A stretch of 64,000 bases of DNA from Straminergon stramineum (taxonomy: Eukaryota; Streptophyta; Bryopsida; Hypnales; Calliergonaceae), in NCBI GenBank assembly GCA_963920665.1, contig OY987265.1, forward strand, positions 14,079,001-14,143,000. Reading direction: 5' to 3'. Shown piece by piece: positions 36,241 to 49,768 of this stretch. A program made the position numbers and the translations under genes. Position 1 is the stretch's first letter; every line of letters begins with the position of its first letter. The notes under the pieces are model-generated. The model saw nothing but the letters and a program-made list of their open reading frames with translations. It was not told the origin of the DNA and searched no databases.

Positions 36241-38320
36241 CACTATTTCTCACCCTAGTTTTAGCGGGCTCATAATGAGACTGGCCCGTAAAGGCGAGAC
36301 GTTAAATACACACCCCCATCGAGCTACATCAGGAAAGTGCCCCCCCACTCCAGTTGTACTATTGCAGTACTGCTGGAGGAACTATACAGGTTAATATTTT
36401 TGCAGTACTGTATGTAGTACTGCGTTTATACAAATGTTATAATTATTTTTTCGAATTGTTTTAATACTACATGTATATTGTTTTAATATTACATGAGTAT
36501 ATTATTTAGTACTTATTGTTTGAATACAATACAATCCCAACAACAAATGAAAAGTTGCTATTCTAGTACTTCAACAGTACTGCAAAAGTAATGTTGGAGT
36601 AGCAATATCATACATGACAAAGCTCATACTTTTGCAAAAGTAATGTTGAAGTAGCAATATCATACATGACAAAGCTCATACTTTTGCAGTACTGCATTTT
36701 AATCATATAGTACATATATTGATATAGTACTACAAAATAGTGCCATGTATTATACTTTATAGTAATAGTACAACATTAATCTTAATACAATACACTATTA
36801 ATTCCTAAATGTCATGTTTAATTTCCAAAATTGATGATTTCTGAAAAATATTTATTCAGTTCTATTTGAAAGAATATTTTGGAATTAATATACAAATTGA
36901 TAAAAGTTGTGGACCTAGCCAAGAGTTGTAGATTTCATTCCTATGGTTTGATTCACCACTATAGTACTATCACCAATACTTTGTATGAATTTTGAAAGGA
37001 AAATTTCAAAAGTTCTTGAACATTTAATATTAAGGTAAAATATTACCTTTTCCAAAATTTGGAGTAGAATTTGTTGGAATGGATTTCAAAGAAGGTTCTT
37101 TTAACATGGTGATTTTTTGAAATTCTTGTGTCCTTAAAATCTTTGACTTCATCTTGGCGAATCCACTTTTGAAATAAAGTGAATGTAGTTTTGGCTTGGT
37201 CAATCACTTGACATACTTGCACAATGCTACTTTTAGAAAATTATGTACTCCACTAACACCAAATCCAACCATTAGAAAGAACAACAACCTAGTAGTGTAC
37301 TATAGTAACTCCACAAAATAGAAGAACTTCCATCCCAACAATTACAATGATGAAATTGTAGTTTCAATGAATTCATCTTCCAGAAAATGGACATTGGAGC
37401 ACTTTGTCCAAGATTAATATGGCTGAAATACAATTTTGAATGAAATTCATTATTAAAGCATATGAATATCCACTAAGTGATCGACTAACACGTACTTGGA
37501 TGGAAGTGGGTAGCATTGGATGAAATTATTGATCAACGCACCATGAGTGCTTTAGAGTTATGAGTTATCATTCAAAAAAATTTCAATTTCAATTTCAATT
37601 CAAAACTAACATTTCTTAAACATGAAAGGATAATGATTTCTTCCTCTTCTCTTTGAAAAGCATAATAATGAAATTTATAGAATTTTGTAGAAAAATTGTT
37701 CATGAGAAACTAATGTAAAAAAAACTTATAAGTACTCTTCAAGTTGACCATTGATGTATGACTTCTTCAAAAATATAGAATTTATTGCTAGAACATTCAG
37801 AAAAAATCTTACAATGTTTAACAATACAAATGCATTATTAGATATAGACATTCAAAATGCAACTTCTTTTGAACAACAAATTTGCCCGAAACTTCAAATC
37901 CATGTTTCCCTTCTTGTTCTACAAAAGATCTACCACGAAGGCTTGTCTTTCTTGAATTTCCTAATCTATTCAATGTTAATTACTTGTATACCAATTTGAA
38001 AAGGAAGACAATGTTTCATCATTTTGAAAATAGCAATAGAAGTGCAACACTTGTATTGTACTACCAAACACTTTAAACTTTATTGTAAACTACATCTCCT
38101 ACAAAATCACAATCCAAAACCACAAGTGATAGAATCCTTTTTTCTTTCTGAAGTAGAAAACCAAAGTACAATGAACTAACACAATCCCTTACTTTTCAAG
38201 ACAAATTGTCTAAATACAGGCATAAACTCCTTCACGGATTTACCCCTAAAGGTCCTTGGAGAGTAACGGCAAAATATAGCTGAAAATGGGCACCAAAAGA
38301 TTCCCTACAGATTAGATGCA
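36241..38320. other. Gap: AT-rich DNA with a 52-bp tandem duplication
   Basis: No coding region. TGCAAAAGTAATGTTG units start at 36581 and 36633 (period 52), and their junction forms the palindrome CTTTTGCAAAAG. GCAGTACTGC-type palindromes recur around 36370-36420 and 36570-36695. Confidence 0.7.
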
Positions 38321-40822
38321 ATGAAGGACTACTTCAAAGGGGCCATGGAAAACCGGCCTAAACCCCATGCAATAACAATGGAGGAGCAAGTACAACATGC
38401 AATGAATTGTGAGGCGTGGAGAGCATCGGGACATAGAGATGGTGCTGCCGAGGACCCTTCCAAGCTACACGGCGTCAAGCAACTAAGGAATCTCTTCCGA
38501 TTGCCCTATTAGAAGGTAAGTCAGAGCACTCCATTCCCTTAGTCACAACATTGACTTCTGGATGACTCCTGGGTGCTTGGTGAGTGTCCCAGTAGTCAGG
38601 TCTGAGTAGAAAAAATGTACGCAGTCACACCTAGTGACTTTGAAATGACTAGTCCCTCTAGGGGGTTGACTGGAACTGTCCTGTAGTGCAATTGCCGGCG
38701 GAGAAGGGAAGTCTGAGGTTGTCGTGGTTCTGGAATGTTTAGTATCCTTAGAACCGTGTCCCATCTTTGACAAAGAAGTTATGTTGCTTTGATATGATGA
38801 AGCCTACAAACCACTACTTTGAGAATCTGAAGTTTCTCTACTAAGCCTCAATGTCTTGCTCCACAGAAACTTTTGATTCGCTACACATTGGATGCCATGC
38901 ACTACGAAATGAATTTGGCAAAGAATTTTTTGAAAACCATTATAGGGAAGAAAGATACTGTGAAGGTGAGGAGAGATTTGCAACGGTGGAATATTAGGAA
39001 GCACCTTTGGTTGACACCAAATCCACGGAAATTGAGGAAGATGGTGAAGCCTCGTGCTTCTTTTGTTATGTCGGACAACAAATTTCAGAAGTTTGCAAGT
39101 TGCCTTGAGTCTTTGAAGACACCGAGCGGCTATTCATCTGACCTCAACAAGGGCATCCGGAAGAAAAACTTTGGTGGCTTCAATTCCCATCATTACCATG
39201 TGTTAATGTAGCACGTTCTGCCATTAGCACTACGAGGGCTAATGCAACCCGGGCCACGCATGGCTATGATGCAAATGTGCAAGGTCTTTAGGTGCTTGTG
39301 CACCAAAGTTTACAATCCATCAAACTTTGCATCACTAGAAGTTAATGTTGTAGAGAGCATGGCTCTATTGGAGATTGAATTTCCACCATCTTTTTTCGAC
39401 ATAATGACACATCTCCCTTATCATCTGGCAAAGGAGCTGGACTTATGTAGACTAGTGAGCGCAAGGTAGATGTATCCAATCGAACGATATATGAAAGTGC
39501 TGAAGAACCACGTTCGGAATATGGCACGCCCTGAAGCTTGTATGGCGGAGGGCTACTTGAAAGATGAGTGCCTTGGCTTCATAATAGAGTACTTCCAACG
39601 ATTTGAGGCCACAACGAGACGAGTATGGGACGAAGACGAAGAATACAGTGATGCTGAGGAAGTGCTCCAAGGAGCAGGCAAACATTCCTAAGCTTCGGGA
39701 TGTAGCACACTAGTACGTGGTGACAAATGTGGCAGTTATGGAAGATTTTTACAAGTAAGATCTAGTCGCATCCTTTCCTTTTCAAGGCACCTGCTACATA
39801 TCCCTGATGCGCCCATTGCACAACACTGTAGTATAGGCGTTTAGCATGTCCAGAATGTCACCTGGTAGTTGCATGGAAGATGCGATGCACTCATTTGTAC
39901 AAAGTGAGATCAAGTCATTCCCCAGTTGCACGACTCCATAGCGATTGTACTAAGTCACTTATAAGTAGTATATATGTGTAGTGTCTAATCACATCACGCG
40001 GGCCCCTTACGCCTTGCATGTTTTTGTTTTCCCTTTCCGAAATTCTATATGGGAGTCCACCTAATTGTGCAAAGTTTACCTTCTGGTAGGAAGTGGAGGA
40101 CCGAGGAGAAGACAAATCCGTCCATTTCAGCATTAGCAGAATGGATTTGGAACTCTGTTGAGGAGTCTGACTTGAATCTGAAGAACCCAGAGGATATGGA
40201 CCGCCTCTTATTAAGTAGGAAGCCATCTCAAGTGGCAACTTGGTATACGCGAATGATGGTGTTCGGTAACCACTTCCGTGTGGAGGACGAGACATCTACC
40301 CGAATGGTGAGCTACAATAGTGGCGTAGCTTCAGTGTTCAAATTACCCTCCGAAAATGAAGTGGATGTGACAATTCCATATGTTGGAGTTTTGTAGGACA
40401 TACTGCTTCTGGATTATGGACCATTGCAAACGAAAATCATTCTCATGCGATGTGAGTGGATCAAGCCCTACGACAACCGAGGTCTTCCAACATACACTCG
40501 GGACGACGTTGGATTTTTGGTGGTGAACTTCCGTCACAAACTCCCACACTTAGCTAAGCCATTCATCTTTCCTAACCAAGCCACTTAGGTTTTTTTCTCG
40601 GATGTTGTGGAGAGACTAGGTTGGAAAGTTGTTTTACGAAAGGAAGCCCGAGCAAAGCGAGAAGTTCTGGACACAACGGATGCCTTTATCAGCACCACAA
40701 TGGAGAGTGTAGGCCTTAGTGCTCCCCATCAACTGCCAACACCGGTGGATATCATGAATCTAGTTGGTGCCATAGATTTGTCTATAGAAGACAACCTATT
40801 GGCCCAAGAAGAATACCAGTGA
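38321..40822 (+). pseudogene. CACTA (En/Spm) Tnp2-type transposase remnant with DUF4218 and DUF4216 domains
   Basis: One reading frame, broken by stops, carries successive Tnp2-family pieces. LFRLPY(stop)K ends a first exon at 38515. A GTAAGT...CCACAG intron (38516-38866) follows. Then LDAMHYEMNLAKNFLKTI and HLWL begin at 38867. DUF4218 follows with ALLEIEFPPSFFDIMTHL, then MYPIERYMKVLKNHVRNMARPE and AEGYLKDECL (39242-39691). A DUF4216-like tail comes at 40049-40822 (WYTRMMVFGNHFRV, DILLLDYG, WIKPYDNRGL, VGFLVVNFRHKLP). Stops at 38510 (TAG), 39209 (TAG), 39467 (TAG), 40394 (TAG) and 40586 (TAG) fall where relatives have Trp or Gln codons. The N-terminal half of Tnp2 is missing or unrecognisable upstream. 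It is dead. Confidence 0.85.
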
Positions 40823-42531
40823 GAATACAAAGCCTTGTTGTTGTAGTCATTTCTGAGATTGTCAACAACTGTGTCTGTAGACATCTCACACTTGAAAGCT
40901 ATGGCTTACATGACGCTCATAACTTTTCTACATAGCTACAACATTGAAAGCACAAGTCATGTAGTTCAGTAGTTCATTAGTAGTCAATGTCCCTTACATT
41001 ACCCTTGTAGTGACATCTTAGTTAGTCCCTAGTGGCAATGGAGACATGTAGAAGTCATTCAGCAGTCACGTCGGCGCCTATGGGTAATGGGAAAAATACA
41101 CATGGCCTTAGTTTGGAAGTTGCTTGTACTATGCATATAGTGACCCTCTAACTGTGGGCATTTTTTAAATGTATTGAAGTATCCTTGGCCAAAAATTTGC
41201 AAGTTTCCTATCACCATGACCCACTACAATGCAATTTTGTTAGTAGTACTCAGTGCCTTCCATTTAACTTTTGCAAAAGCAATTATACTTGCCGTGATGA
41301 GAAAATCATGGATTCTGAAATCATGTGGAAATGCACTTTGAATTTTCTGTTATTGCCAACCCCTAATTGACACATATTCACTTGCTTGCAAAAAGGATAT
41401 TTAGTCCTTGAACTCCATTGCATGTCCAAGTATCCCTTAAGTCATCTTGTAGTCGTGTCGAAGTCAACGTAAGTTATAGTGTATGACAACTACTAACTCC
41501 TTCATGACTGCGTGTCCATGGTGGAATTCTGTCCTACCACATCAGAAAATCTCCGACACCGTGAACAGAATTAGGCAGATGAAACTGCCCCCCGTCATCG
41601 GGGTCATCCTACAGTCACAAATGCAACTGCACCCTAACTCGAATGCTATAGACCTACCCACAATGGTGCAATTAGGGAGCTCCAGTCACACGAAAGTCAC
41701 ATTTTACATGGAGTCATTCTTTTGCAATCACATATTTGGCCATTTTCTTATAGTGATTCTATGCAAATGGACGTAAATTTCACGCAATTGGAGAGACCCA
41801 TCATTTGATTTCGGTGGGAAGCTCAGTAATGCGCACAAGGAGGAAGACGGCAACTCTAGAGCTCTAAATTGAAGTGCGTAGAGTGAGGAATTGCGGTAGT
41901 TTGGGTCGATTAGCTAAGGTTTGAGCTTCACATTACCTCCCTCATCTTTTTGCTAATAATTTTGTGGGCTGCCTTGCATCCTCCATGTCAATTTAGCAAG
42001 TTTGTGGATGCTTAGGCTTGCAGTAGTTTAGAGCAACGATGTAGGAAAGTCACCAATGCAAAAATGGACTCCACGAAAATCAAATACTTTTGCAATGTAG
42101 TGGAAAATGAGCTTGTTAGCAATGTGTAGGGTTTAGAGCGCTTCCTTCCACTTCGCCTATGTAAATCGCTATCTCAGATGACGGAGAATGGTAGGTCAGA
42201 GCAAACGGTGTTGGGAAATTTGTGTCCAATTTGAGGGTGGGTTCGTCATTACAAATTTTGAGTTTAGTTGCCTTATGCATGGTTGTTTGGCTAAACAACT
42301 CAACAATACGACGAACACAACGTCTAGCACATCTAGTAGACCCCCTTGCCTGTCTAATAAAGTCAACTTTAAGGTTGACTTTCAAATAAAGCACTTTCTA
42401 TTTCCAATCTTGACATATTTGAGTTTCATTTTATTGAAGTGTCTCAATTTAATAATCACTTATTACATTCTTAATTATGGATCATAATAAAATGAGATTT
42501 CAAATTATCTCTACTGTTAGGATAAGGCCTT
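40823..42531. other. Gap: no gene; downstream remains of the CACTA element
   Basis: Only short frames. CTTGTAGTG at about 41005-41013 would fit a right CACTA terminus (inverse CACTACAAG) for the element containing the Tnp2 remnant, but no matching left end was found. 42188-42480 is AT-rich. Confidence 0.45.
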
Positions 42532-43500
42532 CACTAGAAGAAAATCAGGAGTTTTGCGACTACAATTAGCAACTAGTTTTGTAGTTGCACCGGACATTTG
42601 CAATTGGGTGACAATTTGGAGCTCGCAGTTGCAGTGGACAATTTGCACCAGTTGCAATATAGTTGCAAAAGTTGACAAGATTGGGTTTTTTTGGACAGCC
42701 TAAGTGGAACTTCATCGATGAACTCTTCTGACATGGAAAGTATTTTTGTGCAACTCGTTTGCAACTAGTTTGTGACTTACTTGCAACTGGTTTGTGACTT
42801 ACTTGCAACTGGTTTGCGACTCATTTGCAACTTGTTTGCAACTCATTTGCAACTTGTTTGCAACTTTACATTTAGCTTTTCTTAGATGACCAAATTCAAA
42901 TATTGATATTGAATAGATTTCACCAGTTTATGAAACTTTAAATTTCATAAATTTTAAAATTTCTTACACTTTTAAACATTTGTAGATATCTACAAGTTGT
43001 AGAAATCTACAAAGTCTATTATCAAACTTCATTACGTAAACATGATATAACTTACAATTCTTATGTGTTCAATCTAATGGTACTCTTGACAATTGATATG
43101 GGACAATTAATATAAAACTCGATTCTATTTGTTTTTTAGTCTTATTTTAGTTTCATTCTAGTTGTTCTCTAGTTGCAATCTAGTTGCATTTTAGTTGCAG
43201 TGTAGTTGCAGTCAAGTCAAATTTAGGTTATATGCAACTGTAGTTTGACACACTAAACTTTATAGAACGTAAAGTTATCCACGTCGACAATTGTGATGAA
43301 TATTGGATGTAGAATAAATCACAGTAATTTTGTTGTTACATTCTTGTAACCCAAAACTTCAATCTACGACTACTTTGCAACTACATGCAACTTGAAACTT
43401 CAATCTACAACTACTTTGCAATTATAGTAATGTGTATATCAAATTTGGTGCAAATATAGAGGGTTGTAGTTGTAGGGTAGTTGCATAGGACACATAGTTG
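42532..43500 (+). mobile_element. CACTA left terminus with subterminal TTGCAACT/TAGTTGCA repeats
   Basis: CACTAGAAGAAAATCAGGAG at 42532 has the classic form of a plant CACTA terminal inverted repeat. It is followed by dense short repeats. TTGCAACT, often as TTTGCAACTTG or TTGCAACTGG, recurs at 42750-42865. TAGTTGCA recurs around 42550-42670, 43155-43235 and 43450-43505. Such subterminal repeats are the binding sites of CACTA TnpA-type proteins. I found no inverse terminus in the window to the right, so the element may be truncated or end in a diverged copy. Confidence 0.75.
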
Positions 43501-43867
43501 CATTTCAGTTGGTTGTGGCGGACATGATTTTCTTTTAGTGCTTATTCATCAAAATTGTCATGTATACACAACACTCGTCTTGTATGACATGCGACATCGA
43601 ACGAACAACTTGACACCTGAACACCAAAATGTGTTCGATAGAACAACCTTGGCCTTATGTCATAGGCAAGAAGCTTCTAGACTAATGGCATAAATGCATA
43701 CTACTTCCTTCCACTAATTTCATTTTGTGTGATTGATTGTAGAGCTGTCGCACACTATCTAGATTTCTGCTACTACTATCAACCAGTGTTTTGTTGGAGG
43801 GAGCACATTGGCTTCAAGAACTCGGGTTTTTTTGTAGACGTGGGAGTACAAGTTCGTCACTCTTGTG

Positions 43868-46800
43868 AAATGGCGAAAGGCAAAACCCATAGCCCGCTTA
43901 TGTGAAGGTGTAGCCTCAGAGGGTCAAGCACATGAAAGTGGTGGCAATGAAGACTCAGAGTCATCTGACTTGCAAGTGAAATATGATTGAACCACTCTTG
44001 CTATTGTCCACGGTCAGTCTACTTCAGTTGATGCATTTGACAACCCTCTTCCACCTTAGCACTTTTAGCACTAACCTGCAAACTTTGAACTGTTGCATGT
44101 AGATTGCGGAGCCCGCTATAGTAGGTGTTTAAGAACCTCTAGCGGAGAAGGCTAGTTGGTGGTGCCAAGTAACTATTGACAACATAACTATCAATGTGAA
44201 CTACGGTTCGAAGGAAGAGTTCACGAAGTTGCTGAATGACTGCTCCTTGTAAGTATACACGGACATTCCTAAACTTCGTGATCTAAAGAGGAAGTTCTTC
44301 CAGTGCATCCATTGTAGTGATCAGACCTTCACCAACAAGATGCAACTAAACAAGCATCGATGGAATTCATAGTGTCTTGTCGTGTAGGATGACATGGGAA
44401 ACCCCAAGCACTTGTTGCCATATCTAGACCAAGGAAGGGGGCAGGGTAAGCTCTCAAAGATGATCCAGAAAGGAAAGGCAACAAAGGTAGAGGCCAAGGT
44501 CATGCATGCATCCAAGGCTACCAAGGAAGGTTCACAATGTCCCAAACCAAAAAAGACTACTAAGGATGCAAAGCGAAGTCCCTAGAGTATGAAACATAGA
44601 GAAGTCACTAACAAAGACGCTGGTGATGGATCAAGGGCAAGGGGGATGAAGCAGATAGTAGTCGTGGAACATAGCAGTGACACTACAAAGAGGCTGAAAC
44701 ACTATGCACAAGAGGAAGAGGACCACGCTGACAACGTGCCCTTAGACAAGATTTTCACATGTAGTGGACCTACCAACAAGCCAAAGCAGAAGGCGGTCCA
44801 GAAGCACGACGACATCCCAATAAAGGAAGGAAGCCCACCTCTTCCACAACATAGCAACAACAATGGCAATGTAGGGGAGTTTAGAGTTCAGCCACAGCGC
44901 ATGCGAAAGAAGACTCCACCTCCTCCTACGGTAGGCACCACTATAGTACTCTAAGATGCATAGACTCCACCACAGATAGAGCCAAAGGAGTGTGTGAGAG
45001 TGCTACGACAGAGTGACATTGCTAGGGGCAGTATTCCAAATAATAAACTTCCTTTGGGCTCTCCGCCCTCCTCTGTCGACCTAGTGTGGGGTAGTCGGGG
45101 TGTTTTGAAGACAAAGGCAATGCAACTGTCCTTGCACAAACGAAAGATGCGGTCAATGTCTTGGGTGGGTCGACGTGAAGGAATGTCATCTCCTCTAAAA
45201 TGGGCAAAAGAAGACCGTTCCCTTGCATTGCGACAAAACACTATGCAGGTGGTTGAATCTTTGGACACCGAAAGGGACAATGGAGGAGGGATAGGGTGCG
45301 ATTTTGAGGAAGCAGACTACCTGTACCCCCGAGATCCAACTGATGTGAGACAAACTTTGTGTGAACAGATACCACGAGTGACTAGGAGCATCGACGAAGA
45401 ATTGGATTCTTACACCAACCATATTGAGATGATGCTAGAAGAGGAAGGACACAAGAGTCCAAACATCTCTGGATCGGTAGGCGAAACACTTGGTCCAAGT
45501 TACCCTTTTGTAACACCCATTTAGATGCTTCCTCATAGTAGCCCACACCTGTAGATAGTTAGTTGGATTGGGAACTACGGAGGGAATGCTGCACTTTACA
45601 AATATTGGATGTGCAAGATGGGGTCCCCTAAGCCACGGGTGTATCACCCAGAGTTGGCAAACCACACATTTGGACGAGCCGAATGACTAGAGAGGGATGA
45701 GCGTGAAGTCAAGATGCGATCTAGAGTGAAGGCTGATGCTTTGGCCATAGAGTGCAAGAAGATAACTCCACCAGTCCTCTGTCCTATACCTGACCTATTC
45801 CACCTCGTGCAAAGTAGGTCGAGGTTGCTCAATTGGGACTACATGGGGCAATCAGCAAAGGAGTTCAAGTCCGAATTCGCAAGGTCTTGGGCCTCTGGCA
45901 AGTTCCAAGTTGCGACTCGCGAGTGCTCCATGTGGTGGTGGTGCGAAGTGAAGGTAAGTGAACCTTGAAATTTTGAGCCTTGTAATTTAATACCTTGTAC
46001 TATGACCTTGCCCCACTTAAGCTTTGTAGAGTTGTCAACATTCATGTGGATGGAGTGGTATGCACCATTTAGCACCAACCTATCACTCCTTGACATCATA
46101 TTCATTTTTTTGCCAGGAAGAGATTACCCCGAGGTGAGTGAAGCGGTTGGCCATGTCATCACCTCATTGTGCGCCAGCATGAAATACTCCAGGACACCTC
46201 CGAATATCGAACTCCTTGCAAATTACCTATAGTTCGTAAAGAAGTCATCGACTTATAAAGAGAGGCGTCGATAGGCTGCAATTGAGCTTTGTGTTCGTCA
46301 AGAGCGTCTCATAGAGGCAGTTGTAAAGTTATTTAGATGAGACATTGAATTCTGACGCGAATCCATTCAGTGGGATTGGTGCCCAATATATTGGATAGCC
46401 ACGCAAGAGAATCTCTTCTACAAGTTGCTATCACTTCCCTAGCGTCACGACGGTAATTGCTACCTTATAGTACTTTGTGTGGTCAGAATTTTGTTCTAGT
46501 GTTTCATTTTAGTGTTAGGAGAATGAAAGCCTATCTTATTAAATCTCCCTTGCCTATTGCAAATGAGGAAGCAGACGAGATATGCCACATTCTGGTTTCC
46601 GAGTGATTACCACACTTGAGGCCTCTGCACTTTGTGCAAGTCTTGCAGATCGTTATGAGCAACATCTATGGGAAAAGGAGGCAACTGACGTCTCCAATTT
46701 TTGGTGTCACTCAGTCTTCAGTGCTTTTGCTATGCAAGAGGCAGAGAGAGATCATGCTCGCCCTTTCCGTGTACATACACAAAGCACCATTTTGATTTTC

Positions 46801-47125
46801 AGGTATACTAAACTAGGAAGCAGACGTGCTTCATAGTGTTGTTATGAAGGATGCCCACCTTGTGTGCGAAGGCAAAGAGCAGCGCGTCATGGACGGAATC
46901 ATGGAGTGGGTCAAAAATGTTTGGGTGTGTACGCTTCAAGACTTGGCATTGCACCACCCCATTGCGTTTCATAGGTGTTGGACGATGATCCTACACAAGC
47001 ATTGGGGGGAGCAAGCAAAACATTGGGGGAGGTGCTTAAGAATCCACAAAGACTTCTACATTGGCTGGATTGTAGATGAGGCTATGCCTAAGTGGGCAAT
47101 GAGAGTGAAGGAAACAAGGCGATAA
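43868..47125 (+). pseudogene. Decayed multi-part transposon gene, family not identified (possibly CACTA second gene)
   Basis: From about 44220 to 45968 a single frame carries long protein-like stretches broken mainly by TAG codons. A C2H2-like motif (FFQCIHCSDQTF...NKHRW, about 44311-44367) has lost its final His. It is followed by a Lys-rich region, an acidic region (45250-45480) and WNWDYMG-like segments near 45830. Shifted frames continue at 46582-46836 and 46826-47125. The latter reads GKEQRVMDGIMEWVKNVW, HHPIAFHRCW, HKHWGEQAKHWGRC and DFYIGWIVDEAMPKWAM, a strikingly Trp- and His-rich stretch that looks conserved but that I cannot assign. It lies directly after the CACTA terminus and could be its gene. 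Frameshifts and stops show that it is dead. Confidence 0.55.
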
Positions 47126-49165
47126 ATAATGGAACTGGTGGAGTCCCTAGACGTGGCGTTTGAAGAGGACTATAGAGCAGCTTGGGACGTATATTCAAGT
47201 GATCCTACAACATCACCCAAGGCCCGACAAGATGACCTATCCCGAAAGAAGGTTGTAGCACCAACCTAGTTGGACGACCACTCTGCTCTTATATAGGAGT
47301 CAGGTTCTATCTCAAGGACTTTCACTATGTCATAGGTATAGAGATCCGTGCATGTGGATGACATTCAAATGCAGAATTTAGACATACAGAATTTAAATTC
47401 GCCACTAACTCCACCCAATCTAGTGGGGCTTGTATATAAGTTAAATGAAGAATCTTGTGAAAGCCTTCACCTTGTCAAAGACACTCTACGTTGTCGGGTA
47501 GAGAGGAGCATGCTTAAGGAACACATGGGATGTCTAGCTGCAAATTGCTCAATGTAGATGGAGACTCTCAAAACTTGAATCTTCATTCAGTCTTCAAAGT
47601 CTTCAAATTCGAATCTTCATCCGATCTTCACCCATCCTATCCTGGGATGGCTCTAAAAGGGTTAAGGGTAAAGGTGGGTGATAAAAAACAAGTTCTTGGA
47701 TAGGTAAAACAGGACAGTCAGACACGAGTTGACCGTTCGGATAATGGGCTCCTAAACCTCAAACCTATGGTGACGAGGAGGTGCCTTTCACCGATGGAAA
47801 CAACATATAAGATCGACCATGTGGGTCATTAACCCACTTCACCACCACAAACACCAAATGGAACGCTTATTGGATAACCACAACTCGCAACAGGTTTACA
47901 ATACAAAATTGAACAACAACAAGCCTTCCAATCAGCTAGGAATAACAAATAAAGATAACGAGCGTCCAAATCCGGCTAGGAACAACAAGCCGCAAGCCAC
48001 AACACACGAGTCTTCAATTTTTTTAGCCTTGAACTCCAAATCTTCAATCTTAAGTCTTGGAGCCTCTTTCGTTTATCAACTCTTAAAATCCTAATTGGAA
48101 ATAAAGGAAATAAGTTCTACACTAACTGCGGCCTTCAAACTAGCACCACAAATGCTCTAAGAAACCAAACAATAAGTGCTATAGCAATTTAGAAAGCTAA
48201 TAGCACAAAATAAACACTCTGAAAATTTCAATCCATTCCAAACTACTGTCCAAAAGTTATTAGAAGGCAAAATAGAGGTCCTATTCTCCTTTCTCAAACT
48301 AACCATTGCCTCTTCAATCTCCAATATCTTTTGATTTAGGACTCCAAATGACAAGTCTGACATCAATTTGAAAAGATCTCTTACTTTTCTATAACTTGTG
48401 AAAGTTTCACAAGATTCTAAGATATTGTTCAAAAGTTATGAAAGGTAGTGCCTCAGCCTCTCGATCAAGAAGTTTAAACCTCACTCTAGATTTTAGCACC
48501 CCATAACTTCTTGCTCCAAACTCCAAATAAAACATGTGATATCTTCTTAAAAAGATATCAAGAACAAAAACACACACTCCAAATCTCAAAGCAAGAAAAT
48601 AGACACATCAAAAATTATAGCCTGAGGAAGCTTCTAACCTCTCAATAGAGGTCCTTAGGTCTTCACAATTTCAAACCTTAATGACTTTTGAATCTCAACT
48701 CCAAATTTCACTTGCAAACACTCTTTGGAAAGCTATAAGCACAAAGAAACTGATGCCAAAGTTTTATTTCTTAATAATCCATGCTCCATGAGTTACATCA
48801 ATCCATAATTTGGCTTTTTCTCTCCCTAACTCCCACACACCATTCCTTTCCTTTCAAAACCCTTCAACTCCAAGTAGAAGATGTTGACCTACCTCCTAGA
48901 CCCCTAAGGTAGGAGGAATCAGCCCATGATACATCACATGGGCCTCTTTACTTCCCCCATTGGCCCTAGGTAACCACCAAAGGTAATTTCCTATTCATTT
49001 ATTTAAAGTCAATGAACCCCAAAGGTTTAAACTAGAAGGGAAAACACTTCTATTCTCCTATCTTGCAACTTCTAACAAAAACAAAACAAAACCCTAAAAT
49101 TTAAATCTACTAAAGATTTCCAACCCAAACTAAACGGAGGTAAAAATTGAAGTAAAAAAAGAGTG
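47126..49165. other. Gap: mostly AT-rich, no gene recognised
   Basis: Downstream remains of the preceding element up to about 47560 (a 69-codon frame at 47348-47557 with no known features), then AT-rich sequence. Many CTTCAA/TCTTCA-like pieces occur at 47580-48060, without a regular period that I can define. Confidence 0.5.
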
Positions 49166-49624
49166 CTATTCCATCAACAAGAATTTGAGGATGCATCTGA
49201 TAGTATTAGCCACAAAATCTGCATGTTTGGCCTTTCTTAGAGGATTCATTGGCCCTTTCAACCAACGATGATGGCTAGTGCCTTCTATATCTGGCCTCAT
49301 CATACAAAAATACTGGTCTTCGTTCAAGCCTTCGTAACTCGCCTCAAATGTCACATCTTATGTGCCTCGCTTAATACATCCTACTTGAAGTAAGATCACC
49401 AAAGCACGAGCATTCTTATCAAGATTTCCATGCCAACGTTGCTCCACACGAGGGATCTTTAGCGAGCGAGAAGGCCCAGCTTCATCTTGTGGATGGAAAG
49501 ACAATAGTGAAGAAATAGTTGGCTGAGATGGTTGATTTGGCAATTGAGACAAGGAAAGTTCTAACTCTGCCTTCGAATCAGCCTCTTGATCTTGTGACTC
49601 CATAAAAACCCTCCAGTTCGACAT
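49166..49624 (-). pseudogene. Unrecognised ORF remnant with one in-frame stop
   Basis: The ATG at 49624 opens a frame of 89 codons to a TAA at 49355-49357, and the same frame continues to 49166. Readable parts include a Gln/Ser/Pro-rich linker, VEQRWHGNLDKNARALVILLQ and, after the stop, RPDIEGTSHHRWLKGPM. No domain is known to me. It may be a piece of a mobile element, given its neighbours. Confidence 0.3.
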
Positions 49625-49746
49625 TCTAACTTTAAAGTAAGAAACAAAATCCACTACTGGAATTCAATAAAGCTCTAAGGCAAAATCGTCTGCTTAAATA
49701 GATGTCATACACCTCTTAGAATGGCGTCACCTTGAAGCTACTCAAT

Positions 49747-49768
49747 AAAACATATTATAATATGTTTT
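49747..49768. repeat. Perfect 22-bp palindrome
   Basis: AAAACATATTA is followed immediately by its inverse complement TAATATGTTTT. It sits between two divergent ORF remnants (49624 minus, 49922 plus). It is short and AT-only apart from one C/G pair, so it may be chance. Confidence 0.6.

Noticed and set aside
41000..41015. CTTGTAGTG as the right end of the CACTA element with the Tnp2 remnant
   Set aside because: Only nine bases match the expected end, with no subterminal repeats beside it and no left partner. Kept as a possibility only.
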